This document shows, piece by piece, positions 44,535-54,164 of a stretch of DNA of 64,000 bases. The DNA lies in assembly GCA_049969935.1 (NCBI GenBank), contig JBMFNX010000003.1:1-64000 (forward strand). Direction: 5' to 3'. Under the pieces are notes generated by a model. The model was given only the letters and a program-made list of their open reading frames with translations. It searched no databases and was not told where the DNA came from. Made by a program: the position numbers and the translations under genes. Origin of the DNA: JACIWG01 sp049969935. Its GTDB lineage: Archaea > Thermoproteota > Nitrososphaeria > JACIWG01. Numbering within the stretch: position 1 is the first letter of the stretch; every line of letters begins with the position of its first letter.

Positions 44535-45941
44535 TCAAATTTGGCCGAGTTGAACCACATGCCTTTTGTACCATATCGTTTTATCCGGATAGTCGATTAA
44601 CTCGATATTCATTTCCCTTAACTTTTCCCTTATAAGGTCAGCCTCTCTAAAATTGCGATTCCTCCTATACTCATTTCTTTTTCTTACCAATTCCTCAACC
44701 ATAATCCTTTCTTCGCCAGTTAAAGTTGCAAACTTTAACCCGAAAACATATGAAATTTTCTCGAATGCACTCTTGAATACTTTCGAATTTTCTCTGTTAA
44801 GCTTTCCCTCAGAAGCATACCTGTGTATTTCTTTAACCAATTTCATGAATGCAGCGAGAGCGGTTGGAGTTTTGAAGTCGTCGTCCATAGCGTTCTCAAA
44901 TTCTCCGATTATATGTTCACATAATTGCCTAGCTTCATTCACGAAATGAGCATCTTCTTTTAGATCAAAATAGTTTAGTTCAGCGTAAGAGGATTCGATG
45001 AGCTTTAGATTGTCCAAAGCATTTTTTATAACATTTTCATCAAAATCTAGTGGTGAACGGTAGTGGCTGGCAATAAACATTAGTCTAAGAGCATTTGGCC
45101 CAACCTTGTTTAACATTTCTCTTACCGGTATAAAGTTGCCTAAAGATTTACCCATCCTTTCACCCCTTACTGTAAGAAGGCCCGTATGTATCCAGACTTT
45201 CGCGAAAGGTTCACCCATTAAGGCCTCAGATTGGGCGATTTCATTTTCATGATGTGGAAATATTAGGTCTGAACCGCCTCCGTGAATGTCCAAAGTTCCA
45301 TTAAACTGTTTAAGTGCCATGGTTGAACATTCTATATGCCAGCCGGGGCGACCTTCACCCCATGGGCTTTCCCACTTTGGTTCAGATTTAAAGAACTTCC
45401 ATAGTGCGAAATCAAGTGGATTCCTTTTTGTTGGATCAACTTCAACTCTTGCTCCCGCCTGAAGCTGTTCAATACTATAGTGTGAAAGTTTTCCATATTC
45501 CTTGAACTTTGAAACATCAAAGTATACTCCAGTCTCCGTCACATAAGCATACCCCTTCTCTAGAAGCCTTCCTATCATTTCTATCATCGATTTAATGTAT
45601 TCTGTCGCTTTAGGATAGTAGTCTGCGGGAATAATGTTAAGTGCTTCAGAAACTTCCATAAAATCCTTTATGTACCTTTCAGCCAAATCTTTTGTTGAAA
45701 TGTTTAGCTCACTCGCTCTTCTTATAATTTTATCGTCAACATCCGTGAAATTTTGGACGTGAATAACCTTATACCCCTTATACATTAGATAACGTTTGAT
45801 AATATCAAATGAAATATATGTTCTTGCATGCCCAATGTGTGTACTATCGTATACTGTTACACCACATACGTACATTTTGACAATATTGTCTTCTAGGGGT
45901 TGAAAAGGTTCCTTTCTTCTAGTTAGAGTATTGTATATCAT
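44535..45941 (-). CDS. cysS: Cysteinyl-tRNA synthetase
   Basis: This class I synthetase charges tRNA-Cys. The HIGH motif is in STHIGHARTYI, the KMSKS motif in the variant RMGKSLGNF, and the zinc site uses Cys of YVCGVTVYD, the CS of GWHIECSTM and the HHENEIAQS motif. The length of about 468 is standard. I use the ATG at 45941, which gives the usual IYNTLTRRKE front; a GTG at 45968 would add nine residues. Confidence 0.95.
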   Translation of the reverse strand: MIYNTLTRRKEPFQPLEDNIVKMYVCGVTVYDSTHIGHARTYISFDIIKRYLMYKGYKVIHVQNFTDVDDKIIRRASELNISTKDLAERYIKDFMEVSEALNIIPADYYPKATEYIKSMIEMIGRLLEKGYAYVTETGVYFDVSKFKEYGKLSHYSIEQLQAGARVEVDPTKRNPLDFALWKFFKSEPKWESPWGEGRPGWHIECSTMALKQFNGTLDIHGGGSDLIFPHHENEIAQSEALMGEPFAKVWIHTGLLTVRGERMGKSLGNFIPVREMLNKVGPNALRLMFIASHYRSPLDFDENVIKNALDNLKLIESSYAELNYFDLKEDAHFVNEARQLCEHIIGEFENAMDDDFKTPTALAAFMKLVKEIHRYASEGKLNRENSKVFKSAFEKISYVFGLKFATLTGEERIMVEELVRKRNEYRRNRNFREADLIREKLREMNIELIDYPDKTIWYKRHVVQLGQI

Positions 45942-46046
45942 TATCGTGTTAGACAAGCTGCTCTCCACAAATTTGTATCTTTGATGATAAAAAGTTTAGT
46001 ATAAAAGAATAACATTTTAAACTTGTTCCATAAACCCTCTAACATC

Positions 46047-47096
46047 ATGTACAAGAAAATAACAATGTTGCATGGTGCGGGAGGAAGCGAGTCCCTCGAA
46101 TTGATTAAAGAGACAATTTTGAAGAGATTTTCTTATAGCAAGTTTGATGTTCCATTAGATGCATTAGATGATGCAGCCGTCGTAAACGGAATAGTTTTTA
46201 AAACAGATTCTCACGCAGTCTACCCAATATTCTTTCCAGGAGGAGACATTGGTAGGCTTGCTGTATGTGGAACAGTTAACGACATAAGTATGGTTGGAGG
46301 AAAACCTATTGCCCTATCCCTAGCAATTGTCATGGAAGAAGGACTAGAGTTTAACATTCTTGAGAAAGTTCTCGATAGCATAAAGTTAGCTTGTGAGGAA
46401 GCTGATGTTAAAATTGTGACCGGAGACACGAAGGTTGTGGAAAGGGGGGGAGTTAAGGAAATGATATTGAATACTGCTGGAATAGGTGTAAGAAGCCCTT
46501 ACCTTGACCATAACTTGGCTGTTGCAAAAAATTTTAGGAATGTTAATGCAAGCTGGCTTCTAGATTCAAATGTACGTCCAGGAGATAAAATCATTTTGTC
46601 AGGATACATTGGCGACCACGGTATTGCTGTAATGAGTGCAAGAAAACAGTATGGTATTTCATCAGATATAGTTTCTGACATTCAACCCTTAAACCATATG
46701 GTTGAAGAAGTGTTAAAGGTTGGAGGTGTTGTTGCAATGAAGGATCCGACTAGAGGAGGGTTAAGTAATCTGCTCTACGAATGGTGCGAGAAAAGTGGTG
46801 TTGGGATAGAGATTGAGGAGACAAAGATTCCTTTAAGGGAGGGGGTTAAGTCAGCCTGCGAAATATTGGGAATAAGTCCTCTTGAAATAGGAAACGAGGG
46901 AAAGGCTGTTTTAGCCGTGGTTCCTGAAATGGCTGAAAAAGTTCTTTCTACTTTAAAAAGTACAAGAGAAGGTAGGGATGCGCAGATAATTGGGGAGGCT
47001 GTAGGTGTACATGATAAGGTTGTGATGAAGACTGTTGTCGGTGGAAAGAGGATTGTTCCTAGACCTAGGGGAGATCCTATTCCTAGGATATGCTAA
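46047..47096 (+). CDS. hypE: Hydrogenase maturation factor HypE
   Basis: HypE dehydrates the carbamoyl group passed from HypF on its C-terminal cysteine to give the cyanide ligand of NiFe hydrogenases. The protein ends PRPRGDPIPRIC, the required terminal Cys motif. The ATP-binding front (MLHGAGGSE, DDAAVV) and KDPTRGGL block are intact. The ATG at 46047 is preferred over a TTG at 46023 because TATAAAAGA near 46000 places the start site after the TTG. It is followed by a thioredoxin gene. Confidence 0.95.
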   Translation: MYKKITMLHGAGGSESLELIKETILKRFSYSKFDVPLDALDDAAVVNGIVFKTDSHAVYPIFFPGGDIGRLAVCGTVNDISMVGGKPIALSLAIVMEEGLEFNILEKVLDSIKLACEEADVKIVTGDTKVVERGGVKEMILNTAGIGVRSPYLDHNLAVAKNFRNVNASWLLDSNVRPGDKIILSGYIGDHGIAVMSARKQYGISSDIVSDIQPLNHMVEEVLKVGGVVAMKDPTRGGLSNLLYEWCEKSGVGIEIEETKIPLREGVKSACEILGISPLEIGNEGKAVLAVVPEMAEKVLSTLKSTREGRDAQIIGEAVGVHDKVVMKTVVGGKRIVPRPRGDPIPRIC

Positions 47097-47138
47097 ATTT
47101 ATTAAAACAATTTTTTGGAAAGTTTAGCGGATGCTAAA

Positions 47139-47471
47139 ATGTTCGAATACATTGAAAAAGAGTTTAGTGAAGAACTGCTTGAGAAGGAGGAGATTTTGGT
47201 TGTAGTATTTTATGCATCATATTGTCCATTCTGTCAAAAATTTTCAAAGGTTTTGGAAAAATATTATTTTAAAGAAAATGTTTGTTTCGCTAAAGCGGAC
47301 ATTTCTGACGACGATAGCCCATATTGGAGCAGATATAGTATAGAGGTTGTTCCAACAATTATAGTGTTTAAGGGAAAGATTATAGTGGAAAGATGTGATG
47401 GAATACTTGGGAAGGGTATTGATGAAAGGATTTTAGCCAATCTACTGGAGAGGGTGAGAGGTTTAGAGTAG
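47139..47471 (+). CDS. Thioredoxin-like protein
   Basis: This thioredoxin-fold protein of about 110 residues has the redox site CPFC in ASYCPFCQKF, unlike the standard CGPC. The cis-proline VPTI block and the final strands are present. The ATG at 47139 is chosen; an in-frame TTG at 47115 would add eight residues. It follows hypE by about 40 bases on the same strand. It might keep maturation cysteines reduced, or be a substrate of the TrxB-like reductase at 36 kb; both are inferences. Confidence 0.8.
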   Translation: MFEYIEKEFSEELLEKEEILVVVFYASYCPFCQKFSKVLEKYYFKENVCFAKADISDDDSPYWSRYSIEVVPTIIVFKGKIIVERCDGILGKGIDERILANLLERVRGLE

Positions 47472-47477
47472 GAAAGA

Positions 47478-48572
47478 TTAATTTAATTCTGGATATTCGA
47501 GAAATATTCTGCAAGCGCCTTCTACAGAAACCATGCAGGCGCCAACCGGATTTTCAAGATTGCATACTTTACCGAAGAGGGGGCAGTCAGTCGGCTGGAT
47601 AACGCCTCTTAAAACTTCACCACATCTGCAACCTTTTTCAAGAGGTGAAGGCTCATACTGTACTTTTGAAATTATGTCCTCAAACTGTTTATGGGCATCA
47701 TGTTTAGAATATTTGTCTCTTATTGTCATGAGAGAAGAAGGTACTACTGGAAAACCTCTCCACTCAATGTCTTTGGGATAAAATACTCTGTCTATTAGAG
47801 ATAGGGCTGTCTGGTTCCCTTCTCTTGACACAACCCTATTGTATTCGTTTACAACTTTAGCTTCACCATCTACTATTTGCCTAACAAGATAATAGACTGA
47901 AAGTATAATATCAAGTGGTTCAAACCCTGAAATTACCTGAGGAATCTTAAACCTTTTCATTATAACTTCATAGGGTTTACATCCTATTATTGCACTAACA
48001 TGTCCAGGCTCTATTATACCATCAAGCTTAACTTCACCCAATTCAAGAAGTTTTATCATGGCTGGAGGAAAAAATCTGTGGCAGCTTAGAACATAAAAGT
48101 TTTCAGGCAAATCATCTCGAACAAGTGTTGAGGCTGTAGAAGGAGCTGTAGTTTCAAAGCCTATGGCCATGAACACGACATCCTTTTCAACAGTTCGAGC
48201 GAGTTCAACTGACTCATCAATACTATACACGATTCTAACATCATAGCCTTCTGTTTTCAAGTGCATAAGTGAACGCCTATTAACCGGCACCCTAAAACAG
48301 TCACCGTAAATTGTGATAATCTTACCCTTTTCAGCAAGCTTCATAGCCTGAAGAAACTCTTTCGCTGTTGTAACACATACGGGACAACCTGGACCAGACC
48401 TTATCCTTATCCCAACCTTAGAAAGAAGGCTTCCCAAACCATATCTTGAAAGTGTTTCCTGATGTGTTCCACAGGCGTGCATGAACGTTAGATTAAGTTT
48501 ATACTGGCCTATCCTTTCTATAATACCATTTATTAGCTTCGCATCCTTCAGCTCATGCCACATAAATTTCAC
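47478..48572 (-). CDS. hypD: Hydrogenase maturation factor HypD
   Basis: HypD is the Fe-S scaffold on which the Fe(CN)2CO centre of NiFe hydrogenase is built with HypC. Conserved cysteines are in MHACGTHQ (Cys34) and GPGCPVC (Cys63, Cys66), and a C-terminal Cys group (KGCRCGEV, DCPLFGKVC, GACMV) holds the [4Fe-4S] cluster. At 364 residues it is full length. It probably starts at a GTG whose last bases overlap the hypC stop (GTGA); an ATG lies three codons on. Confidence 0.95.
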   Translation of the reverse strand: MKFMWHELKDAKLINGIIERIGQYKLNLTFMHACGTHQETLSRYGLGSLLSKVGIRIRSGPGCPVCVTTAKEFLQAMKLAEKGKIITIYGDCFRVPVNRRSLMHLKTEGYDVRIVYSIDESVELARTVEKDVVFMAIGFETTAPSTASTLVRDDLPENFYVLSCHRFFPPAMIKLLELGEVKLDGIIEPGHVSAIIGCKPYEVIMKRFKIPQVISGFEPLDIILSVYYLVRQIVDGEAKVVNEYNRVVSREGNQTALSLIDRVFYPKDIEWRGFPVVPSSLMTIRDKYSKHDAHKQFEDIISKVQYEPSPLEKGCRCGEVLRGVIQPTDCPLFGKVCNLENPVGACMVSVEGACRIFLEYPELN

Positions 48573-48787
48573 ACTTTACCTGAAACTATTTCTTTAACAA
48601 GCCTGATGGTTTTTAAAGCCTCCCTTTTATTGACCTTTGAGATTGCGAAACCAGCGTGTACGATGACAAAATCGCCCACCTTAACATTTACAAGAGAAAC
48701 GTTCACATCCCTTATAAGGCCGCCGAAGTCTACTTTAGCAAAACTGCCTTTTTTCTCAACAACTTTTCCAGGTACACCTAAACACAT
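48569..48787 (-). CDS. hypC: Hydrogenase maturation chaperone HypC
   Basis: This 72-residue OB-fold chaperone begins MCLGVPGKVVE, with the essential Cys2 after Met removal. It carries the iron centre between HypD and the hydrogenase large subunit. It overlaps hypD by four bases and follows hypF by about 70 bases, so hypF-hypC-hypD may form one leftward unit. Confidence 0.96.
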   Translation of the reverse strand: MCLGVPGKVVEKKGSFAKVDFGGLIRDVNVSLVNVKVGDFVIVHAGFAISKVNKREALKTIRLVKEIVSGKV

Positions 48788-48857
48788 TTTAATACAGTTG
48801 AGGCTAAATGAGCTAGGTTAATAAAATTTTTTATAATTGAAAAATTTTTAATTAGCT

Positions 48858-51122
48858 TTAGCCTAGAAAGTATTTTCCAGCCAAATATGCTTGTCCTAGG
48901 GATACACATCCATCTCCAGCTGGAGCATAAATGTTCCGATAAAGTTTAAGGTTATTTGATTCAACCACCCTTCTAATAGCTTTTGAAATATGCTCATTAT
49001 ATGCTACACCTCCAGAAAAGGATATAGCTTTAACACCATACTTTTTAGCCTTTTCTACTGCAATCTTTGCCATACCTTCTGCAAGACACTCTTCCACAGC
49101 ATAAGCCAATTCCGCAGCTGGAAACTTTTCCAAGTTTTCTATAATATTTTCTATCATTGGAGTTGTTAGGAGAACATCATCTGCAATCATGGGCTCTATT
49201 CTATAGTGGCCTACAGCCTTCTTTGCCAAGCTTTCAAGCTTAAGTGCAGGTTCACCTTCATATGTTCTCACATAGCATACGTTTAAGATTGTGGAGACCG
49301 CATCAAGTATTCGTCCAAAACTTGATGTTAAAATATAGTTTCTGGACTCTAACTGAAGTTTTAGAAAATCAACCTCTCGACTACCATGTGGAAACTTTTG
49401 AATGTTACTAATAAGCCACTTATCTAAATAGGGTGTCTTGTATAGGATAGAGAGCACCATTCTAGCAGGATATTTTGCTGCAAGATCACCGCCCAAGTAA
49501 GGCTGTTCCTCCAAATGCCCAACTCTCTCAAATCGACCTTTCTCACAATATAATATTTCTCCACCCCAAGCGTTACCATCTAAGCCGTATCCGAAACCGT
49601 CAGCCGCTATTCCAACCGTTTCTTCTAGACCATGTTCTGCCATAACAGAGGCTATGTGAGCATGATGGTGCTGGACTGGAAAGCTTGGAATACTCTGTTG
49701 AGTGGACAGCTCTCTAGCATAAACTGTTGTATTGAATGTCGGATGAAGATCGTGCGCTACCGCTTTAGGCTTACATGCTGTTAGGTTAACCATCCTCTTG
49801 AGCGCTGACTTCAAATATTCAAGGGTCTCTATATTTTCAACATCTCCAATATACTGTGTTAAATACATTTTGCCCGAGGATACAACACATCCTGTAACAT
49901 TTTCTTCTCCACCAACTCCCAAGGCGTCCACAACACCTTTCACATACAGTGGTTCTGGGACAAAACCTCTTGATCTCCTGAGAAAACAGATTACACCATC
50001 AACCTTTCTCACGACAGAGTCATCGCACCTGTACAAGATTTTTCTATCATGTATGAGATAATAGTCTACAATCTGTGAAAAACTTTTCACAGCCTCCTTT
50101 TCATCAACAATTATAGGTTCTGAGGGAAGATTGCCGCTTGTCATAATAAGCACATTTGTTTTGGATTCACTAAATATGAGAAGATGTAGACCAGTGTATG
50201 GTAGCATGACTCCAACATTATGTAAACCAGGACTAACATATTTTGAAATACAAGAGCCTTCTTTCAAATCTAATAGGACTATTGGCTTAGAGGGAGAAGA
50301 CAAAATCTTTTCTTCAACTTCATCAACGTAGGCGAAAGTTTTCACGGTTTCAACATCTTTAGCCATTAAAGCGAAAGGCTTCTGCTCCCTACCTTTCCAC
50401 CTCCTAATCTTTAATATGGCATCATCATTATATGCTGAAAGAGCTATATGGAAGCCTCCAACACCCTTTATCGCGAGAATCTTACCTTCATCCAAGAATT
50501 TTGCAGCCAACTTTATAGGGTCACCATTAACTTCTGAACCATTTCTGTCGAAAAGCAAGAGCTTTGGACCGCAGGCTGCACAGGCTATAGTTTCCGCATG
50601 AAAACGTCTATCTCTAGGATTATAGTATTCTTCTGCACACATGTTGCACATTGGAAAGTCAACCATAGAAGTATTGGATCTATCGTAGGGGTACCTTTCT
50701 ATTATCGTGAACCTTGGACCACAGTTTGTGCACGTTATAAAATGGTACCTATAACGTCTATTTTTTGGATCAAAAAGTTCCCTACTACAGTCTTCACAAA
50801 TTCCAATGTCAGGTGGAATTAATGACGCACTAGCCCTTTCCTCGAAATCACTTTTTAAAACTTTAAAAGATTCATAATTTAGTTCATCATCGAAATCAAT
50901 CCTTTTTACCTCTTCAATCTTTGCTAGAGGAGGTTTTCCAGAAAAAAGTTTTAAAACAAATCTTTCAATATCCTCTTTCAAGCCTTCTACTTCTATTTCT
51001 ACACTACCATCACCCATATTTTTAACATAGCCTCTCAGATTATTTTCTAAAGCAATTCTATATACAAAAGGTCTAAAACCTACACCTTGAACTATCCCTG
51101 TAACCGTAAACCTACTGCGCAT
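48858..51122 (-). CDS. hypF: Carbamoyltransferase HypF
   Basis: HypF uses carbamoyl phosphate and ATP to carbamoylate HypE. The domains are in standard order: acylphosphatase (VQGVGFRPFVY at 11-21), two zinc fingers (C109/112 with C131/134, and C159/162 with C181/184), a YrdC-like domain (about 195-390), and a Kae1/HypF-type C-terminal domain with the HHHAHIAS motif. At 754 residues it is full length. Carbamoyl phosphate could come from the carAB genes 2-6 kb away. Confidence 0.96.
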   Translation of the reverse strand: MRSRFTVTGIVQGVGFRPFVYRIALENNLRGYVKNMGDGSVEIEVEGLKEDIERFVLKLFSGKPPLAKIEEVKRIDFDDELNYESFKVLKSDFEERASASLIPPDIGICEDCSRELFDPKNRRYRYHFITCTNCGPRFTIIERYPYDRSNTSMVDFPMCNMCAEEYYNPRDRRFHAETIACAACGPKLLLFDRNGSEVNGDPIKLAAKFLDEGKILAIKGVGGFHIALSAYNDDAILKIRRWKGREQKPFALMAKDVETVKTFAYVDEVEEKILSSPSKPIVLLDLKEGSCISKYVSPGLHNVGVMLPYTGLHLLIFSESKTNVLIMTSGNLPSEPIIVDEKEAVKSFSQIVDYYLIHDRKILYRCDDSVVRKVDGVICFLRRSRGFVPEPLYVKGVVDALGVGGEENVTGCVVSSGKMYLTQYIGDVENIETLEYLKSALKRMVNLTACKPKAVAHDLHPTFNTTVYARELSTQQSIPSFPVQHHHAHIASVMAEHGLEETVGIAADGFGYGLDGNAWGGEILYCEKGRFERVGHLEEQPYLGGDLAAKYPARMVLSILYKTPYLDKWLISNIQKFPHGSREVDFLKLQLESRNYILTSSFGRILDAVSTILNVCYVRTYEGEPALKLESLAKKAVGHYRIEPMIADDVLLTTPMIENIIENLEKFPAAELAYAVEECLAEGMAKIAVEKAKKYGVKAISFSGGVAYNEHISKAIRRVVESNNLKLYRNIYAPAGDGCVSLGQAYLAGKYFLG

Positions 51123-51193
51123 CAGCTATAGCACCTATATATCTAGATATTAACTCTATCATGTAACAATAAGTTTTTGCCTTTGACTAAAAT

Positions 51194-51200
51194 TTTATAT
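51194..51200 (+). promoter_or_regulatory. TATA box of the adenine deaminase gene
   Basis: TTTATAT is centred about 28 bases before the ATG at 51225. This supports that ATG as the leaderless start over in-frame codons at 51177 (TTG) and 51210 (ATG), the first of which lies upstream of the box. Confidence 0.4.
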
Positions 51201-51224
51201 CACTATACAATGATATCCCAAAAC

Positions 51225-52994
51225 ATGAAATTGTATGAAGTGAATGAAGATCTTATAGATGTTGCAATGGGCAGACAGGAAGCTGACATAGTTTTAAGGA
51301 ACACGAACCTTGTAAATGTTTGTACGGGCGAAATATTAAGAGCAGATGTCGTAATAAAGGGTGAAAGAATAGCATTAGTAGGAGATTCTTCTCACACGGT
51401 TGGAGATTCTACAGAAGTCTTTGACTTAAAGGATAAGTATGTTTGCCCAGGATTTTTGGACGGACATGTACATATTGAAAGCTCGATGGTTACAGTAACC
51501 CAGTTCGCTAAAGGCATCCTACCTCATGGTACGACAGGAGTTTTCATAGACCCGCATGAGATTGCGAACGTGCTAGGTGTTGAAGGTGTCAAGCTCATGA
51601 TAGAGGAAAGCCGCCATGTTCCATTGAGAGTTTATGTTACCATACCATCTTGTGTACCAGCCTCATTCCCAGAATTTGAGACATCTGGTTCAGAAATAGG
51701 TCCAAAAGAGGTTGAAGAACTTTTGGCATACGATAATGTTGTAGCATTAGGGGAAATGATGAACTATCCTGGAATAATCTATAAGGATAAGAAGATGATT
51801 GATGAAGTTAAAGTCACGTTAAAACATGGTAAGGTTGTTGAAGGCCACTTTTACGGTAACATGATGGAATTAAACGCCTACGTGTCAGCTGGAATCTCAT
51901 CCAGTCACGAGTCAACTTCTAAGGAGATAGGTCTTGCAAAAGCTAGACTTGGAATGTATGTGATGATCAGAGAAGGTTCAGCTTGGAAAGATTTGAAGGA
52001 AGTGATAAAAATTGTTACAGAGGATGGAATAGACTCAAGACGCGTTTGCCTTGTAAGTGACGATAGACATCCAGAAGATATAGTTAACGAGGGACATTTA
52101 GACCATATCGTCAATAGGGCTATTGAAGAAGGTGTTGACCCTGTTAAAGCGATTCAAATGGTGACAATAAATACTGCAGAACATTTTAATTTGGATAACG
52201 ATTTAGGTTTAATAGCTCCAGGAAAATATGCTGACCTACTTGTTTTAGACAAAATTGAGCCAATAAAGGTTTCGATGGTATTTGTCGGCGGAAAACTTGT
52301 AGCAAAAGATGGGAGCATGCTTGAAAAGATAGATGGATTCAATTACCCACCTCATGTAAAGAGAACAATTAAGCTTGCTCGCCCATTAAAGCCAGAAGAC
52401 TTTAAAATCCAGGCTCCACTTGAAGCTAGAAAAGTTAGAGCTAATGTTATAGAGGCAATAGAAGGAAGTGTTTTAACAAAAAGGAGAATTATTGAAGTTC
52501 CAGTTGTAAATGGAGAAGTTGTACAAGATGTTGAAAATGACATTTTAAAGGTTGCTTCAATAGAAAGACATAAGGGTTCAGGTGAAATTGGTTTAGGGCT
52601 TGTCAAGGGATTCAAGTTTAGGGCTGGTGCTGTAGCCTCGACAGTAGCACATGATAGTCATAATCTTTTAGTGGTTGGAGTAGACGATAAAGATATGGCG
52701 TACGCATGCAATAGGCTTACTGAAGTTGGCGGAGGAATGATTGCAGTTGAAGATGAAAAGACTTTGGCACTTGCTAAGCTGCCAATAGCAGGAATAGTTT
52801 CAGACGAGCCGATAGAAAATGTTTGCGTACAGGTTAAAGAATTGTCTAGTGCATGGAGAAAGCTTGGATGCACAATGATAAACCCTTTCATGACAATGTC
52901 TCTGCTTGCACTTTCAGTTTTACCAGAAATTAGGGTGACAAACAAGGGACTTATAGATACCGTTAACTTCAAGAAGATAAAACTTTATGAATAA
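51225..52994 (+). CDS. ade: Adenine deaminase
   Basis: Ade converts adenine to hypoxanthine for purine salvage. It is a metal-dependent amidohydrolase with DGHVHIESSMV as its first metal motif, EGHFYG, SSHEST and VSDDRHPEDI in the usual order, and a C-terminal domain with TVAHDSHNL. At about 590 residues it matches the family. It is followed after six bases by carA, so it may head a nucleotide-metabolism operon with carA and carB. Confidence 0.93.
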   Translation: MKLYEVNEDLIDVAMGRQEADIVLRNTNLVNVCTGEILRADVVIKGERIALVGDSSHTVGDSTEVFDLKDKYVCPGFLDGHVHIESSMVTVTQFAKGILPHGTTGVFIDPHEIANVLGVEGVKLMIEESRHVPLRVYVTIPSCVPASFPEFETSGSEIGPKEVEELLAYDNVVALGEMMNYPGIIYKDKKMIDEVKVTLKHGKVVEGHFYGNMMELNAYVSAGISSSHESTSKEIGLAKARLGMYVMIREGSAWKDLKEVIKIVTEDGIDSRRVCLVSDDRHPEDIVNEGHLDHIVNRAIEEGVDPVKAIQMVTINTAEHFNLDNDLGLIAPGKYADLLVLDKIEPIKVSMVFVGGKLVAKDGSMLEKIDGFNYPPHVKRTIKLARPLKPEDFKIQAPLEARKVRANVIEAIEGSVLTKRRIIEVPVVNGEVVQDVENDILKVASIERHKGSGEIGLGLVKGFKFRAGAVASTVAHDSHNLLVVGVDDKDMAYACNRLTEVGGGMIAVEDEKTLALAKLPIAGIVSDEPIENVCVQVKELSSAWRKLGCTMINPFMTMSLLALSVLPEIRVTNKGLIDTVNFKKIKLYE

Positions 52995-53000
52995 AAAATA

Positions 53001-54164
53001 TTGTGGATAGAAAAGTTTAAAAACAGTAAAAGTCTTAGCGGGAGAGGGTTCACGACTTCCGAAAATAGAGCGTGGCTAGTCCTAGAAGATGGGACAGTCC
53101 ATGAGGGAAAATTCTTTGGATATCCAAAAAATACTTTGGGAGAAGTTGTCTTCACAACAGGAATGGTAGGATATCCGCAGTCTTTAACAGACCCATCATA
53201 TAGGGGACAAATTTTAATGTTCACGTACCCACTTATTGGAAACTATGGAGTGCCAGACAAAATTTTAGACGAGAATAATATACCATTATACTTTGAATCT
53301 GAAAATATTCAAGTGGAGGGTGTTATAGTATATGAGCACTGCACAAAACCTTCTCACTGGACTTCAGTAAAAAGTCTACATGAATGGCTTTACGAGGAAA
53401 AAGTGCCGGGAATATATGATGTTGACACAAGAAGTCTTACACAAAAGATTAGGGTTAAAGGTGTCATGATGGGAGCAATAGTTGTAGGAGACGAGCCTGA
53501 AGAAGGTTTCAAACTACTTTCGGCATCAAAAAGATATGGGGAAATAAATTTTGTTAAACAGGTCAGTTTTAAAGAGGAAAGGGTTTATGGGAGAGGTGAA
53601 GACAAAATAGTCTTAATCGACTATGGTGTAAAATATAATATTATAAGAAACCTTGTTAAAAGGGGATTTAAGGTAATACGTGTACCATACGATTGTAAAG
53701 CTGACAGGATACTTGGCCTAGACCCTGACGGTATAGTGTTAAGTAATGGGCCTGGAGACCCTCAACTTTTAAAGGAGCCGATAAGAGAATTAAAGAAGAT
53801 AATTGATGTCTTTGAGAAACCGATATTAGGAATCTGTCTCGGCAACCAGTTGCTTGCTTTAGCTTCAGGAGGAAACACGTATAAGCTTAAGTTTGGGCAC
53901 AGGGGACAAAATAAGCCAATAGTAGATGTTTTCACAAAAAGATGCTACATTGTAAGCGAGAACCACGGATATTCTGTGAAACCTGAAAGCCTTGAGGGAA
54001 CAGATTTTACTACATGGTTTCTGAACATCGACGATAAAACTATTGAGGGAATGAAACATAAAAGTCGGCCGATAATTTCAACACAATTTCATCCTGAAGC
54101 ATATCCTGGACCATATGATACCACATTCATATTTGACCAATTTGCTAAAATGGTGAGAGGCTAG
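53001..54164 (+). CDS. carA: Carbamoyl-phosphate synthase, glutaminase subunit
   Basis: CarA hydrolyses glutamine to supply ammonia to CarB. The N-terminal CPSase domain (GYPKNTLGEVVFTTGMVGYP) is followed by a class I amidotransferase with the nucleophile Cys in LGICLGNQ and a His/Glu pair in FHPEAYPGP. The start is uncertain: conserved sequence begins around residue 25 (AWLVLEDGTV), and the only canonical start codon in frame is the TTG at 53001, six bases after ade. The TAG directly abuts the carB ATG. Confidence 0.94.
   Translation: MWIEKFKNSKSLSGRGFTTSENRAWLVLEDGTVHEGKFFGYPKNTLGEVVFTTGMVGYPQSLTDPSYRGQILMFTYPLIGNYGVPDKILDENNIPLYFESENIQVEGVIVYEHCTKPSHWTSVKSLHEWLYEEKVPGIYDVDTRSLTQKIRVKGVMMGAIVVGDEPEEGFKLLSASKRYGEINFVKQVSFKEERVYGRGEDKIVLIDYGVKYNIIRNLVKRGFKVIRVPYDCKADRILGLDPDGIVLSNGPGDPQLLKEPIRELKKIIDVFEKPILGICLGNQLLALASGGNTYKLKFGHRGQNKPIVDVFTKRCYIVSENHGYSVKPESLEGTDFTTWFLNIDDKTIEGMKHKSRPIISTQFHPEAYPGPYDTTFIFDQFAKMVRG

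Noticed and set aside
51177..51224. Longer N-terminus for adenine deaminase from the TTG at 51177
   Set aside because: The TATA box at 51194-51200 lies inside that extension, and the family begins near the MKLYEV methionine.
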